In this document: piece after piece, positions 53,371-62,075 of the stretch
Layout: each line of letters opens with the position of its first letter
How positions within the stretch are numbered: the stretch's first letter is position 1
Source: SKKC01 sp046542845
Lineage (GTDB): Bacteria; Spirochaetota; Spirochaetia; DSM-27196; SKKC01
NCBI GenBank assembly: GCA_046542845.1
Contig: JBKHAN010000004.1
Span: 1-64,000 of the forward strand
DNA length: 64,000 nucleotides
Direction of reading: 5' to 3'
Program-made: the position numbers and the translations under genes
The notes under the pieces: model-generated
What the model was told of the DNA's origin: nothing
Database searches by the model: none
The model's input: only the letters and a program-made list of their open reading frames with translations

Positions 53371-54393
53371 TTAATCCCACCGAAACACAGCGGCTGACGC
53401 TGTCATGAATGCTGCGGAAAAAAGAACGAGTACCATAAGGTTCGGCAGCACTTCGGTCAGACCCGCTCCCTCGATCATGACCGCACGGGCCCCGTCGACA
53501 AAATGCGTCAAGGGAAGAAACCGAGACGCCAGTCTCAGTGGTTCCGGAGCGCTTTCAAGAGAGAAGAACACCCCGGAGCCGATAATCATGGGGAAACTGA
53601 CGAGGTTCATAATGCCGCCTGCGAGTTCTTCACTGCGAAGCCTTGACGCAAAGAGCAATCCGATAGAAATCATGCAGATGATCGCGAGTAGCGTTAACAG
53701 GATAAGGATCACATACGACCCCTCCATCGTGAAATTGAGAATGGCGTTCGTACCGATATATACAAACAGAGAGGTCAGGAACACGATCGCAAGTCTGCTC
53801 GCGGCTTGTGCCGAAACGAAGGAGAATGCGGAAACAGGCGTCGCTTTAAGCCGCTTGAGCACCCCGTTTTTCCTGTAGCGTACAAGCACGAAACCGACAC
53901 CGAACAGGCAGCTGAAGAGCATATTCATCCCGATTACGCCTGGTATGACCCAGTCGACGTATCGGATCGGTTGTCCGCTTGTCTGACGTTCGGTGAAGCT
54001 GTTCTCGTTCCCGTCGCGAGCGAGGGAGTCTTCGAATACGCGCCGCAGCAGCGGCGAGGTCTCGCTCTCCGTGTTCAGATAGTAATGGAACGCTGAGAGA
54101 TCAATCACCATATCCAGTTCATGTCGGCGCACCCGTTCGACGACGGACTCAAGCGTCTCTCCGTTTCCAAGGTCGTATGGAATAAAATCGATCTGTTCTA
54201 TCGAAAGAAAGTCGAGGGATTCCTCGGTTTCGCCGATCAGACCAACCGTAAACACCGTCGTCTCGGCGTCGGAGAACGCAAGTGCAAACCCGAATACGAG
54301 AATCATAGGGAAGAACATGTTCCAGAAGAACGTCCCTCGATCCCGCACAAACTCCAGCGTGCGTGCCCGAAACAGGGCTGTAAAACTCTTCAT
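53371..54393 (-). CDS. ABC-2 type exporter, membrane subunit
   Basis: 340 aa. One N-terminal helix, a periplasmic domain of about 130 residues, and five C-terminal helices with the ABC2_membrane signature (MIIGSGVFFSLESAPEPLRLASRFLPLTHFVDGARAVM). Three codons upstream is another ATG, but GAGG is properly spaced (9 nt) only for the ATG at 54393. Pairs with the ATPase gene 19 nt upstream. Substrate unknown; such DrrB/YhfG-like exporters move lipids, drugs or peptides. Confidence 0.9.
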   Translation of the reverse strand: MKSFTALFRARTLEFVRDRGTFFWNMFFPMILVFGFALAFSDAETTVFTVGLIGETEESLDFLSIEQIDFIPYDLGNGETLESVVERVRRHELDMVIDLSAFHYYLNTESETSPLLRRVFEDSLARDGNENSFTERQTSGQPIRYVDWVIPGVIGMNMLFSCLFGVGFVLVRYRKNGVLKRLKATPVSAFSFVSAQAASRLAIVFLTSLFVYIGTNAILNFTMEGSYVILILLTLLAIICMISIGLLFASRLRSEELAGGIMNLVSFPMIIGSGVFFSLESAPEPLRLASRFLPLTHFVDGARAVMIEGAGLTEVLPNLMVLVLFSAAFMTASAAVFRWD

Positions 54394-54412
54394 AGTCTGC
54401 ATCCTCGTATTC

Positions 54413-55297
54413 TCATGCGCGAAGGGTGTTACCGGTCAGCTTTATGAACAAGTCTTCAAGCGTCGGTTTGTGAACCGAAAGCCCGTCCAGGCTTAAGCCG
54501 ACACCGATCAGGTTCCGAACCGTCTCGTCCAGCCTGGTCGAGGTGAGTTCCAGGGCGTTGTCGCGTATCACAGCGCCCTCGGGAAGCGGAAAGTCCATAC
54601 CGTTCGGATTGCCGACCGGTATACGCACCAGGACGCCGTCAAAATATCTGTCGATCAGCGCCTGAGGGGCGTCGAGTTCGAGAATGCGTCCGTGATCCAT
54701 GATCGCGATTTCATCGCACAGCATATGTGCTTCATCCATATAATGAGTGGTGAGGACGATCGTCGAACCTTCGTCCTGTATGCGTCGTATGAGATCCCAG
54801 AAATTTCGTCTTGCTTGCGGATCGAGTCCGGTCGTAGGTTCATCGAGAAACACAATATCCGGCTTCGGAACGATGGCAATTGCGAGAAGCAGACGCTGCC
54901 GCTGCCCACCCGAGAGCTTCTTGTTGTCGCGAGTGAGTATGTCGGACAACGAGCAGATTTCCACAATATCGTCAAATCGACGGGGTTCCGGGTAGAAAGA
55001 CTGAAACAGCCGTATCGTTTCTGAGACGGTCAGATAGTCGGGAAGCGAGGTGTGCTGAAACTGAATCCCTGCGCGCTTTTTGAAGTCGGCGTCAATTGGA
55101 CGGCCCCTGTAAAGGATGCGGCCGCTATCCGGGGAAAGAATTCCCTCCATCATTTCGATGGTTGTCGTTTTACCCGCACCATTCGGACCTAACAGACCGA
55201 AACACGTACCCTCAGCCAGCGAAAAACTGACGCCGTTGACGGCTCGGACCTGACGAAAACTCTTTACAAGATCCTGAACCACGAGAATGTCCTGCAT
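54413..55297 (-). CDS. ABC transporter ATPase (DrrA/CcmA type)
   Basis: 294 aa. Walker A GPNGAGKTT, signature LSGGQRQRL, Walker B DIVFLDEPTTGLDPQ, switch His in LTTHYMDEA. The C-terminal 75 residues are the DUF4162-like tail typical of ABC-2 exporter ATPases. The ATG at 55297 follows a TATTTT box by exactly 6 nt, so the transcript may be leaderless, though the -35 is weak. Confidence 0.93.
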   Translation of the reverse strand: MQDILVVQDLVKSFRQVRAVNGVSFSLAEGTCFGLLGPNGAGKTTTIEMMEGILSPDSGRILYRGRPIDADFKKRAGIQFQHTSLPDYLTVSETIRLFQSFYPEPRRFDDIVEICSLSDILTRDNKKLSGGQRQRLLLAIAIVPKPDIVFLDEPTTGLDPQARRNFWDLIRRIQDEGSTIVLTTHYMDEAHMLCDEIAIMDHGRILELDAPQALIDRYFDGVLVRIPVGNPNGMDFPLPEGAVIRDNALELTSTRLDETVRNLIGVGLSLDGLSVHKPTLEDLFIKLTGNTLRA

Positions 55298-55401
55298 TGC
55301 CCAAAAATACACTTGAAACGAATCGTGGACCATAGACTGAACATGAAATCGCGGTAACGTGGATTGAGGACGAAGCTGGACATGAAAACCGGAGAGACGC
55401 T

Positions 55402-55893
55402 ATGCTTCCATGCGTGAACTCGCGAATAATTGTAAGCGTCATTGCTGCCCTCATAACCGGAATTGCGATCGCTCTTCAGTCTTCTGTCGGTGGACGCGCC
55501 GGGCTGGCTGTTGGTTCGATCAGGACCGGACTTTTGATCAACTTAATGGGAGGGGCTACAGCCCTCGTCGTGATTATAATCTTGTGGTTAACCGGAAACT
55601 GGCCGGCGCAGTCAGCGTTTGTATCGCAAGACGGTTCGCTCTGGACGAACGTGTACCTTCTGACGCTTCTCGGTGGCTGGTTCGGCATTACCATCGTAAG
55701 TGGAGTAACTTTTTCCGTTCAGGGAGTCGGGGTCACCGCCGGCCTGTCCGCTGTAATTCTCGCGCAGCTGATTGCCGGGTCCATTCTCGACGCAGTCGGT
55801 GGCGCAGGTGTGGCAGCCGCGATCGATGTTCGTCGCGTGCTCGGATTAGTGGCTATGGCGATAGGAGTGTGGTTACTCGTACCGCGCTCATGA
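55402..55893 (+). CDS. DMT-family small permease (DUF606/YdcZ-like)
   Basis: 163 aa, five hydrophobic segments. ALITGIAIALQSSVGGRAG at the N-terminus and SAVILAQLIAGSILDAVGG are typical of DUF606 members of the drug/metabolite transporter superfamily. GGAGAG lies just before the ATG. Role unknown. Stands alone, divergent from the ABC genes. Confidence 0.82.
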   Translation: MLPCVNSRIIVSVIAALITGIAIALQSSVGGRAGLAVGSIRTGLLINLMGGATALVVIIILWLTGNWPAQSAFVSQDGSLWTNVYLLTLLGGWFGITIVSGVTFSVQGVGVTAGLSAVILAQLIAGSILDAVGGAGVAAAIDVRRVLGLVAMAIGVWLLVPRS

Positions 55894-55970
55894 GCTGTCG
55901 CGAATATCCGTATTCGCTTTTCCTCGCGTTCGCTCGGCGCTCATTCACGATCAAGTCCTCAACAAAAAAA

Positions 55971-55998
55971 AAGCCGACTGACCTGAGTCAGTCGGCTT
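55971..55998. terminator. Bidirectional terminator next to tRNA-Leu
   Basis: Perfect 12-bp stem AAGCCGACTGAC / GTCAGTCGGCTT with a CTGA loop, preceded by a nine-A run (a T-run on the minus strand). Terminates the tRNA transcript strongly and the DMT gene in the other direction. Confidence 0.93.
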
Positions 55999-56002
55999 TC
56001 TA

Positions 56003-56086
56003 TGCGGCAGAGAGGACTTGAACCTCCACGGCATTGCTGCCACCAGCCCCTCAAGCTGGCGTGTCTACCAATTCCACCACTGCCGC
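56003..56086 (-). tRNA. tRNA-Leu (anticodon GAG)
   Basis: Acceptor stem GCGGCAG / CTGCCGC with discriminator A, D-arm with GGTAGAC, anticodon stem CCAGC / GCTGG with loop TTGAGGG (anticodon GAG), a long class-II variable arm and GTTCAAGTC in the T arm. CCA is not encoded. Own promoter upstream and terminator downstream. Confidence 0.97.
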
Positions 56087-56105
56087 TGGATTGATGACGG
56101 CGCTT

Positions 56106-56135
56106 AAAATAGACTGGAACGCTGGAAACTGTCAA
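56106..56135 (-). promoter_or_regulatory. Promoter of tRNA-Leu
   Basis: Minus strand: consensus -35 TTGACA (56135-56130), 18-nt spacer, -10 TATTTT (56111-56106), about 20 nt before the mature 5' end. Confidence 0.8.
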
Positions 56136-56151
56136 GGAAAGACATAAAAAA

Positions 56152-56174
56152 AACCGGCCGCTAGGCGGCCGGTT
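56152..56174 (-). terminator. Terminator of the DUF4168 gene
   Basis: 10-bp GC-rich stem AACCGGCCGC / GCGGCCGGTT with a TAG loop; the flanking A-run at 56146-56153 is a T-run on the minus strand. Confidence 0.93.
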
Positions 56175-56189
56175 CCATCCTTGAGTCCG

Positions 56190-56738
56190 TCAGAACTCGT
56201 CCGCGTAGTCTTCTTCGATTATTCCAGCAGCAAGTGTGTTCAGCTCTTCTGCGAGCTCGTTGTCCTGGGGTACGGCCGCGGCAATCTCGTTGAATCGTTC
56301 AACGGCGAGGTCCTGGTCGACAACCGCATCTTCCATATCGGCGGCCGCGTCCATTTCAACGTCCTGTATCTCGTTTAATACAGTTTCGTACTCCTCTTCT
56401 TCGCTCTCGTCGACGTTCTCCGGGAGGCCTTGCTCCATCATCATAGACTGATGGATTTCCTGGAACCGCATCATGTCAAAGTCGGACTCGTCGAGTACTT
56501 CCTGAATCGCGACCTGTGCGTCCTGCTGTATAATCTGCACTTCGATCAGTGCCCGTGCGAACTGCTCAAGCTCTCCATCTTCAAGGGTTACTTCCACCGG
56601 TTCGGGAGAGGGGGCCAACCCCGGCTGTGGGGGATTTCCCTGAGGTGCCTCACCTTCCGGCGCAAACTGTGCAAATGCTCCGCCTGCCGTCAGGGTAAGC
56701 AGTACCAGTATGACTATAGTTCGGCGTATCTTTCTCAT
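56190..56738 (-). CDS. DUF4168-type secreted protein
   Basis: 182 aa. Signal peptide ending GGAFA, a Pro/Gly/Glu-rich linker, then a helical DUF4168 domain (DGELEQFARALIEVQIIQQDAQ near the start and RFNEIAAAVPQDNELAEELN at the end). Met- and Glu-rich in the middle. Periplasmic or surface; function unknown. AAGGAG lies 10 nt before the ATG. Monocistronic. Confidence 0.85.
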   Translation of the reverse strand: MRKIRRTIVILVLLTLTAGGAFAQFAPEGEAPQGNPPQPGLAPSPEPVEVTLEDGELEQFARALIEVQIIQQDAQVAIQEVLDESDFDMMRFQEIHQSMMMEQGLPENVDESEEEEYETVLNEIQDVEMDAAADMEDAVVDQDLAVERFNEIAAAVPQDNELAEELNTLAAGIIEEDYADEF

Positions 56739-56863
56739 AACGATGTACTCCTTGTGCCGGACATAACGTCCCGGCGATGATTGTTTCTTACCATGAGTGT
56801 ACGGATGCTCTGTCCAGCGGACGGGAAGGTCGTGTCAAGATTGTATGAAGACACAGACAGGAT

Positions 56864-57631
56864 TCAAGATGACCAGTCGGCCGATAACGCGGCTGCGACC
56901 GAGCCGTCCTCGATACGGGTTACCGAATGGACCGATTGCTGAGTGTCATTATCAATCCTGCCGACGACGCGCACGCTGTCTTCAGCTGTGCATTCCTTGA
57001 CAAAGTTTACAGTCAGCCGGCGGAGCCAATGTGTTCGGTGCCATTCGGCGTCGAGTCCGTCGAGCATCAATGAAACATAGCGTGTGTTGTTTGCATGGCC
57101 TTGCGGGTCAATGTCCGAGTATCGAATACGGGTATCGTACTGGAGTGGCCGTTCGGCCTCCCATTCGACTGGGGCGAGCTTCTCCGGTGCGTTCTGAAAC
57201 TGGCTCGGCATGGAAGGAATAGACAGCTCTGAAACGATCCGTTCCGGTCGGATGGGGCGACGTGTTTCCTGGTCAACGACAAGCCACGCGGTCACACTTT
57301 TCATGAGCTCCTTTTCGTCGTCGTCGTACAATCGAAAATCCCGGAGGGCGAACAGTCGGCTGGTACCGGATGTCCAGCTTTCAAGGCGTACGGTTTCCCC
57401 CCATTGTGGATATCTGTTTACGTGCATGGAGAGTCGAGAGAGGACCCAGAACTGATTCCTTGCACCGAGGTCCGAGTATCCGAACCGCAGCGCCTGTGCG
57501 TGCTTCCACGCGACGTCCTGCATCATCTGCAGGAGTGCAAACGGAGACGCAACACCGCTCATATCCGCCCAGTACGATCCGACTTCGAAGGTTTCGTACC
57601 ACGTTGCTGCAGCTCTTTCGGACAGACTCAA
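56864..57631 (-). CDS. Acyl-ACP thioesterase (FatA-like, double hot-dog)
   Basis: 255 aa, two hot-dog domains. The second carries RIRYSDIDPQGHANNTRYVSLMLD, with the conserved Asp, His and Asn of bacterial FatA-like enzymes. Releases free fatty acids from acyl-ACP, ending chain elongation. TTG start overlapping the pepF stop (TTGA). Pairing with a peptidase is probably only operon convenience. The acyl-CoA carboxylase and acyl-CoA ligase elsewhere in the window touch the same pathway. Confidence 0.9.
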   Translation of the reverse strand: MSLSERAAATWYETFEVGSYWADMSGVASPFALLQMMQDVAWKHAQALRFGYSDLGARNQFWVLSRLSMHVNRYPQWGETVRLESWTSGTSRLFALRDFRLYDDDEKELMKSVTAWLVVDQETRRPIRPERIVSELSIPSMPSQFQNAPEKLAPVEWEAERPLQYDTRIRYSDIDPQGHANNTRYVSLMLDGLDAEWHRTHWLRRLTVNFVKECTAEDSVRVVGRIDNDTQQSVHSVTRIEDGSVAAALSADWSS

Positions 57632-59445
57632 GACGCATCCCCGGTGAGTGATTCGAGTTCGCTCAGTCGTTTCTCAAAGACGAGCATTGCCTGGACTACG
57701 GGTTCCGGCGTGGACATGTCGACGCCGGCGATCTTGAGAGATTCGATAGGAAAACGTGAACCGCCGGATCGCAGGAACTTGAAGTATTCGGCTCGCTCTT
57801 CAGTGCCACCGCTCAATACTCTTCGGCTCAGCGAAATTGCCGCGCTGATTCCGGTGGCGTACTTATAGACGTAATACGCCCGGTAAAAGTGGGGTATGCG
57901 AAGGCCTTCCAGATCGCTTTCTGCGTCTATCGTAACATCCGGGCCAAAATACTTCTCAAGCAGTCCGCGGTAGGTCACTCGCAGGCTTTCAACGGTCAGC
58001 GGTTGTCCCGACTCGTTCATCTGATGCGCTGTGTGTTCGAATTCAGCAAACATCGTCTGTCGGAACAGGGTGGCCAGAATATCATCGATGTGCTTGTTGA
58101 TCAGGTACGCGCGCATCTTCGTGTCTTCAGTCCTGTCGAGAAGGTATTTGAGCAGAAGCTGTTCGTTAAAGGTGGAGGCCACTTCGGCTTCAAAGATCGT
58201 GTAGTCGTACTGAGGAAAGGGATTGCTCCGCGAAGAATACCAGGAATGCATGCTGTGTCCGCCCTCGTGTACCAGCGTGAACACGTCCCGGAGTACGTCT
58301 TCCTTGTAATTCATAAGGATGTAGGGGTCACCGACATAGCTTCCGGCACTGAAGGCGCCGCTGCGTTTGCCTTTATTCTCGTATTTATCGACCCATCCTC
58401 CGAGCAGTCCCCCTCGGAGTGTGTCGACGTATTCGCTGCCAAGCGGCGTAAGCGCGTCTGTGATTATGTCTACCGCCTGGTCGTAGGTGTGGCGAGCCTG
58501 TACATCGGCAATCAGCGGAACGTAGTTGTCGAACATCCGATAGGTATCGAGGCCGAGAAGCTTCTTGCGAAGTCGGTAGTAGCGGTGCAGCGTTGGCAGA
58601 TGGTCGGCAACGGTTGAAATCAGGTTGTCGTACACGACCTCGGGCACATTATCCGGAAATAAGGCGGCCGCACGACTGCTGCTGAAATTGCGGGCGCGTG
58701 CCTTGTATGTATCGAGATGGACGCTGCCGGCGTACAGCGTTGCAATCGTATTTTTGTGGGAGTCGAAAACAGAATAGAACTGTCGGTAGGCGGATTCGCG
58801 GATCGTGCGGTCCGGATTCATCAGAAAGCTGGACAGGGAAGACTGACTGAGCGGTTTCGGTCCGTCCGGTGTGTCTATGCTTCCGAAGTCGAAGTCCACG
58901 TCGGTAAGCGAGCTGAAGGCTTTCTGAGCCGTCTGATTCGCCTCAATCTGCATACCGAGAAGTCTTTCCTCGGCTTCCGAAAGGATATGCGGCTTCATGC
59001 GAAGCAGCCGATACAAATACACGGTATAGTCGCGCAGAAGTTCATCGCTCATGAACGACTCGATCGTGGCTGTCTCGATTGACTGAATTTCCGGGTCGAC
59101 GAAACTGCGCGCGGTTGTGGCTTTTGAAGCAGCCTGCATAAACAGCGATACCCGTTCCTGGTTTTTGGAGTCGCCCGCATCCTCAGAAAAGCGAAGCTGT
59201 GCGTAGTACCCCAGCCGTTCAGCGAGAATCTCGAGCTCCGTGAGAAAACTCAGGCATTCGTACAGAGCAGTTGCAGAAGTTCCGAGAGTCCCCTTAAAGG
59301 TCTGAATTCGTGGAATTCGGGAATTGAACTCATCGAGTCCTTCGTGCCACGCCGCGTCGTCAGGAAAAAGCTTCGACAGGTCCCATCGGTCGGTTTCCGG
59401 AACATCGGCCCGTGTGGGTATGGTTATTGGTTTTTCGTTGTTCAT
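57628..59445 (-). CDS. pepF: Oligoendopeptidase F (M3 family)
   Basis: 605 aa, cytoplasmic zinc metallopeptidase. Zinc site HEGGHSMHSWYS, with the third ligand Glu in YTIFEAEVASTFNE downstream. N-terminal helical domain with ETDRWDLSKLFPDDAAW, the usual start of PepF proteins. Degrades oligopeptides. The ATG at 59445 has GGAG 6 nt before it; the frame is open further but unsupported. Confidence 0.95.
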   Translation of the reverse strand: MNNEKPITIPTRADVPETDRWDLSKLFPDDAAWHEGLDEFNSRIPRIQTFKGTLGTSATALYECLSFLTELEILAERLGYYAQLRFSEDAGDSKNQERVSLFMQAASKATTARSFVDPEIQSIETATIESFMSDELLRDYTVYLYRLLRMKPHILSEAEERLLGMQIEANQTAQKAFSSLTDVDFDFGSIDTPDGPKPLSQSSLSSFLMNPDRTIRESAYRQFYSVFDSHKNTIATLYAGSVHLDTYKARARNFSSSRAAALFPDNVPEVVYDNLISTVADHLPTLHRYYRLRKKLLGLDTYRMFDNYVPLIADVQARHTYDQAVDIITDALTPLGSEYVDTLRGGLLGGWVDKYENKGKRSGAFSAGSYVGDPYILMNYKEDVLRDVFTLVHEGGHSMHSWYSSRSNPFPQYDYTIFEAEVASTFNEQLLLKYLLDRTEDTKMRAYLINKHIDDILATLFRQTMFAEFEHTAHQMNESGQPLTVESLRVTYRGLLEKYFGPDVTIDAESDLEGLRIPHFYRAYYVYKYATGISAAISLSRRVLSGGTEERAEYFKFLRSGGSRFPIESLKIAGVDMSTPEPVVQAMLVFEKRLSELESLTGDAS

Positions 59446-59546
59446 GCGTATCTCCACTGGAAAAAGACGGTATCGTAGACGCATATCCTATGAGCTGCAG
59501 GTACAGGCGTCAACCGAGCCCCGGATCGGCAAGAGAAGGTTCTTCA

Positions 59547-59581
59547 TTGACGAAGGCAGGTGTGCGTGTTACATACAAGCT
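59547..59581 (+). promoter_or_regulatory. ppa: Promoter giving a leaderless ppa transcript
   Basis: -35 TTGACG (59547-59552), 17-nt spacer, -10 TACATA (59570-59575), exactly 6 nt, then the ATG at 59582, so the predicted +1 is the A of the start codon. No ribosome site. The clearest example of this pattern in the window. Confidence 0.65.
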
Positions 59582-60190
59582 ATGAATCCGTGGCATGACG
59601 TAGAAGCTGATCGTATCAGGCCGGAGAACTTTCTGGCGGTTATTGAGATCCCGAAAGGTAGTAAAAAAAAATACGAGCTCGACAAGACGACGGGTCTGAT
59701 ACGTCTCGACCGTATTCTGTTTACGTCAACGCACTATCCTCAGAACTACGGGTTTATTCCGCGAACACTTGCCGGCGATAACGATCCACTTGACGTTCTC
59801 GTCCTGTGCTCCGAAACGCTGGATCCACTCGCGATGGTCGAATGTTATCCTATCGGCGTTATTAAAATGGTCGACGACAATGAGGTCGATGAGAAAATCA
59901 TAGCGATTCCGTTCAAGGATCCTGTGTATTCAGGGTACCGTGACATTTCGACCCTTCCGAGGCATATCCTTGAGGAAATTTCTCATTTCTTCGAGGTATA
60001 CAAAAGTCTTGAACACTCCGAGACCTCCGTGAAAATGAGTGTGAACCGTGATATGGCGGTGCAGATTATCGAAGAAAGCCTCCGAGTCTATATTGAAAAG
60101 TTCGGCCCCAAGAAAACGAAGGCCACGGGCAGGAGTCCGTCGAGCAAGAACAACAAAAACGGTGGCGGTTCCTCACGTAAGTCATCATAG
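59582..60190 (+). CDS. ppa: Inorganic pyrophosphatase (family I)
   Basis: 202 aa. IPKGSKKKYELDK, YPQNYGFIPRTLAGDNDPLDVLVL with the catalytic metal-binding Asp residues, and MVDDNEVDEKIIAIP. Hydrolyses pyrophosphate. The C-terminal 25 residues are a Lys/Ser/Gly-rich low-complexity tail not usual in the family. Its stop overlaps the convergent rdgB stop region by 6 nt. Confidence 0.95.
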   Translation: MNPWHDVEADRIRPENFLAVIEIPKGSKKKYELDKTTGLIRLDRILFTSTHYPQNYGFIPRTLAGDNDPLDVLVLCSETLDPLAMVECYPIGVIKMVDDNEVDEKIIAIPFKDPVYSGYRDISTLPRHILEEISHFFEVYKSLEHSETSVKMSVNRDMAVQIIEESLRVYIEKFGPKKTKATGRSPSSKNNKNGGGSSRKSS

Positions 60191-60826
60191 TTCCGGAACT
60201 ATCAGCACAGTCGCCTGGAGCGCAGCGAGAAGTCTTCTGGTTGCTTTCCCCCGGTGACTTACCGCGTGTTTCTGAGAAGTTGTCATATCGGCGGCACTTG
60301 CTTCCATACCCTCTGGTATGAAAATCGGGTCGTAACCGAAGCCGCCGGTTCCGTTGGAGATGCTCCGGGCAATTCTGCCGTTCCAGTGTTCTTCGACTGT
60401 AACGATCGTGTCACCCTCAGTCACCGCAGACATAACGCAGGTATAATGCGCCGCCCGATTCGTCTCGTTTGCGAGGCGGTCGAGTAGCAGCTGGTTCTGC
60501 TCCTCCTGTGTGGGTTGCCTGCCGAACTCTTCTATTCCGAAGCGCGCGGTATACACACCGGGTGCACCGGCGAGCGCGTCAGCACAAATGCCCGAGTCGT
60601 CGGCTATGACGGCGGTCACGGGTCGGGTTATGCGGCTGCCTGCCTGTGAAAGGATTGTGGCAAGCGTCCGGGCTTTTCCCATCGAGTTTTCGAGAAACGT
60701 CGTGCCGGTCTCATCGTGCGAAAACTCAATGCCGAAGTCCCCGGGAAGCAAGACTTCATGGGGGCGGCAAATAAGTTCCATCTCGCGTTTCTTGTGTTCG
60801 TTATTGGTCGCAAGCAGAAGCAGCAT
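60185..60826 (-). CDS. rdgB: XTP/dITP diphosphatase (RdgB/HAM1)
   Basis: 213 aa. LLATNNEHKKREMELI at the start, ADDSGICADAL with catalytic Asp, PGVYTARF, GYDPIFIPEG and the final SHRGKA are the HAM1 signatures. Removes ITP/XTP and deaminated dNTPs. The ATG at 60826 lies 13 nt after the stop of the sigma-like gene; GAGGG is only 1 nt from it, so initiation may be by coupling. Confidence 0.93.
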   Translation of the reverse strand: MLLLLATNNEHKKREMELICRPHEVLLPGDFGIEFSHDETGTTFLENSMGKARTLATILSQAGSRITRPVTAVIADDSGICADALAGAPGVYTARFGIEEFGRQPTQEEQNQLLLDRLANETNRAAHYTCVMSAVTEGDTIVTVEEHWNGRIARSISNGTGGFGYDPIFIPEGMEASAADMTTSQKHAVSHRGKATRRLLAALQATVLIVPEL

Positions 60827-60839
60827 ACCCTCATGTATA

Positions 60840-61709
60840 TCATGAACGCCGGTATTCTTCCACGAGCGCTTCCGAGAGGGCAAGACGCACCGTGTAGACG
60901 GCATTGTCAACCGTACCCTTGGCAACGTGCAGCAGGATGGCTATATCGCGATTGGTCGGACGAAGCGCAAGCTTTCGCGCTCGAGTACAGTTCCGCTCGT
61001 ACTGCGAGCGGACGTTCAGGATTGTCTGTTCGAGTGACTTTCGTTTATCCGGGTCCGTTTCCGTATAATACTGTTTCTCAAGCTTGTACATACGCGCGTA
61101 CAGGCTGCCGATGCGAGCTCCCATTCGCATTCTCCGGCGTCTCCGCGGTCCCATGCCATCGAGCAGCAGGTACTTGCAGTGGACAAGCCAGTTCGGATCG
61201 GTCGCGCACAGTCGTGCCATTCGTACTATCGTGGCTTCGTCCGCGTCACAAATTGCTTTCAGGCAGAAACACAGGACGCTTTTACGGTTCAGACGTCTCA
61301 AGGTACGTTCGATTCGAGGGTGAAGAAGCGCAGTGCTGCTCGCATCCCTGATTGTCGTTATCAGTACTTCGGGTGCAGCCGGCATATCACGGACTTCCCA
61401 GCTACCGATATGAGTTTCAGCAGGGTGGTAGCTGCATGTGCGGTGTCGGGACACGAGATAGCTCATGATTCGATACTTCATGCACATTCGAAGATACGGC
61501 TCGAACTCAGCTCGTTCGGGCTGGTAGTTCACAATGATCTGTTCCAGTTTCGGAACGAAGTACAGAAGAAAGTCTCCCTTATCGTCTTCGGTCAGCGCGC
61601 GCAGCTTGCCCGGGTAGGCGTAAATAACCACGGATGCTTTTTGAACGATCTCGTCGTAGCCCGACCCGTCGTTCTGATACCGCATCACCAGCCTCGTCAG
61701 TTCCGTCAT
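60840..61709 (-). CDS. Sigma-70-like regulator (region-2-like and HTH ends, helical centre)
   Basis: 289 aa. N-terminal part (about 15-90) resembles sigma region 2: DDKGDFLLYFVPKLEQIIVNYQPERAEFEPYLRMCMKYRIMSYL. The C-terminus (about 245-285) has a region-4-like helix-turn-helix, TNRDIAILLHVAKGTVDNAV. Between them is a long basic helical section (RRRRRMRMGAR, then KLEKQYYTETDPDKRK) not found in ordinary ECF factors. Probably an alternative sigma or sigma-derived DNA-binding regulator; promoter targets unknown. GGGAGGA precedes the ATG at 61709. A 366-nt leader stands upstream. Confidence 0.65.
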   Translation of the reverse strand: MTELTRLVMRYQNDGSGYDEIVQKASVVIYAYPGKLRALTEDDKGDFLLYFVPKLEQIIVNYQPERAEFEPYLRMCMKYRIMSYLVSRHRTCSYHPAETHIGSWEVRDMPAAPEVLITTIRDASSTALLHPRIERTLRRLNRKSVLCFCLKAICDADEATIVRMARLCATDPNWLVHCKYLLLDGMGPRRRRRMRMGARIGSLYARMYKLEKQYYTETDPDKRKSLEQTILNVRSQYERNCTRARKLALRPTNRDIAILLHVAKGTVDNAVYTVRLALSEALVEEYRRS

Positions 61710-62075
61710 TGTCGTACGTTCCTCCCTCGTATCGATGTGTCGTATACAATTACAAGAAGCGTGCCGAGTTTCGTGTGCGAGAAAATGAAACAGCGTACAG
61801 CCTGACGGACACACCGCTGCGAAGTGTCGTACGGGACCCGGGAGCCGGGGGGTAGTGTGGCGCCGCCTGCTGAGCAAAGGCTGGTACACAAGATGCGTGG
61901 TACACGCCCTTCGGGACGTTTTTCGACCGCTATGGCGATCCCGCTGTAAAATGAGGCTTCAGCGGAAGACCGTATCCGGTTCTGCACACGGGCCGCTGCC
62001 GTGTATCGCGGGTGAACGCTGTCGCCGCTGCGGCTTCAGGCGAACGTTAGCGTCGGACCGAGTAAGATTTTACTT
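61710..62075. other. Intergenic stretch without a supported gene
   Basis: Between nrnA (ends 62076) and the sigma-like gene (starts 61709), both on the minus strand. GC-rich with several short inverted repeats (for example CGCCC-TTC-GGGACG near 61910). A TATACG that could be a -10 box sits about 45 nt before the sigma-like start, without a good -35. One GTG-initiated frame (61706-61987) overlaps the sigma start as ATGA but has no protein signature. Likely a long mRNA leader or regulatory region. Confidence 0.5.

Noticed and set aside
61706..61987. 93-codon GTG frame overlapping the sigma-like start as ATGA
   Set aside because: The overlap looks like translational coupling, but there is no ribosome site, no family and an atypical Arg/Ser/Cys-rich composition. 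Treated as leader.
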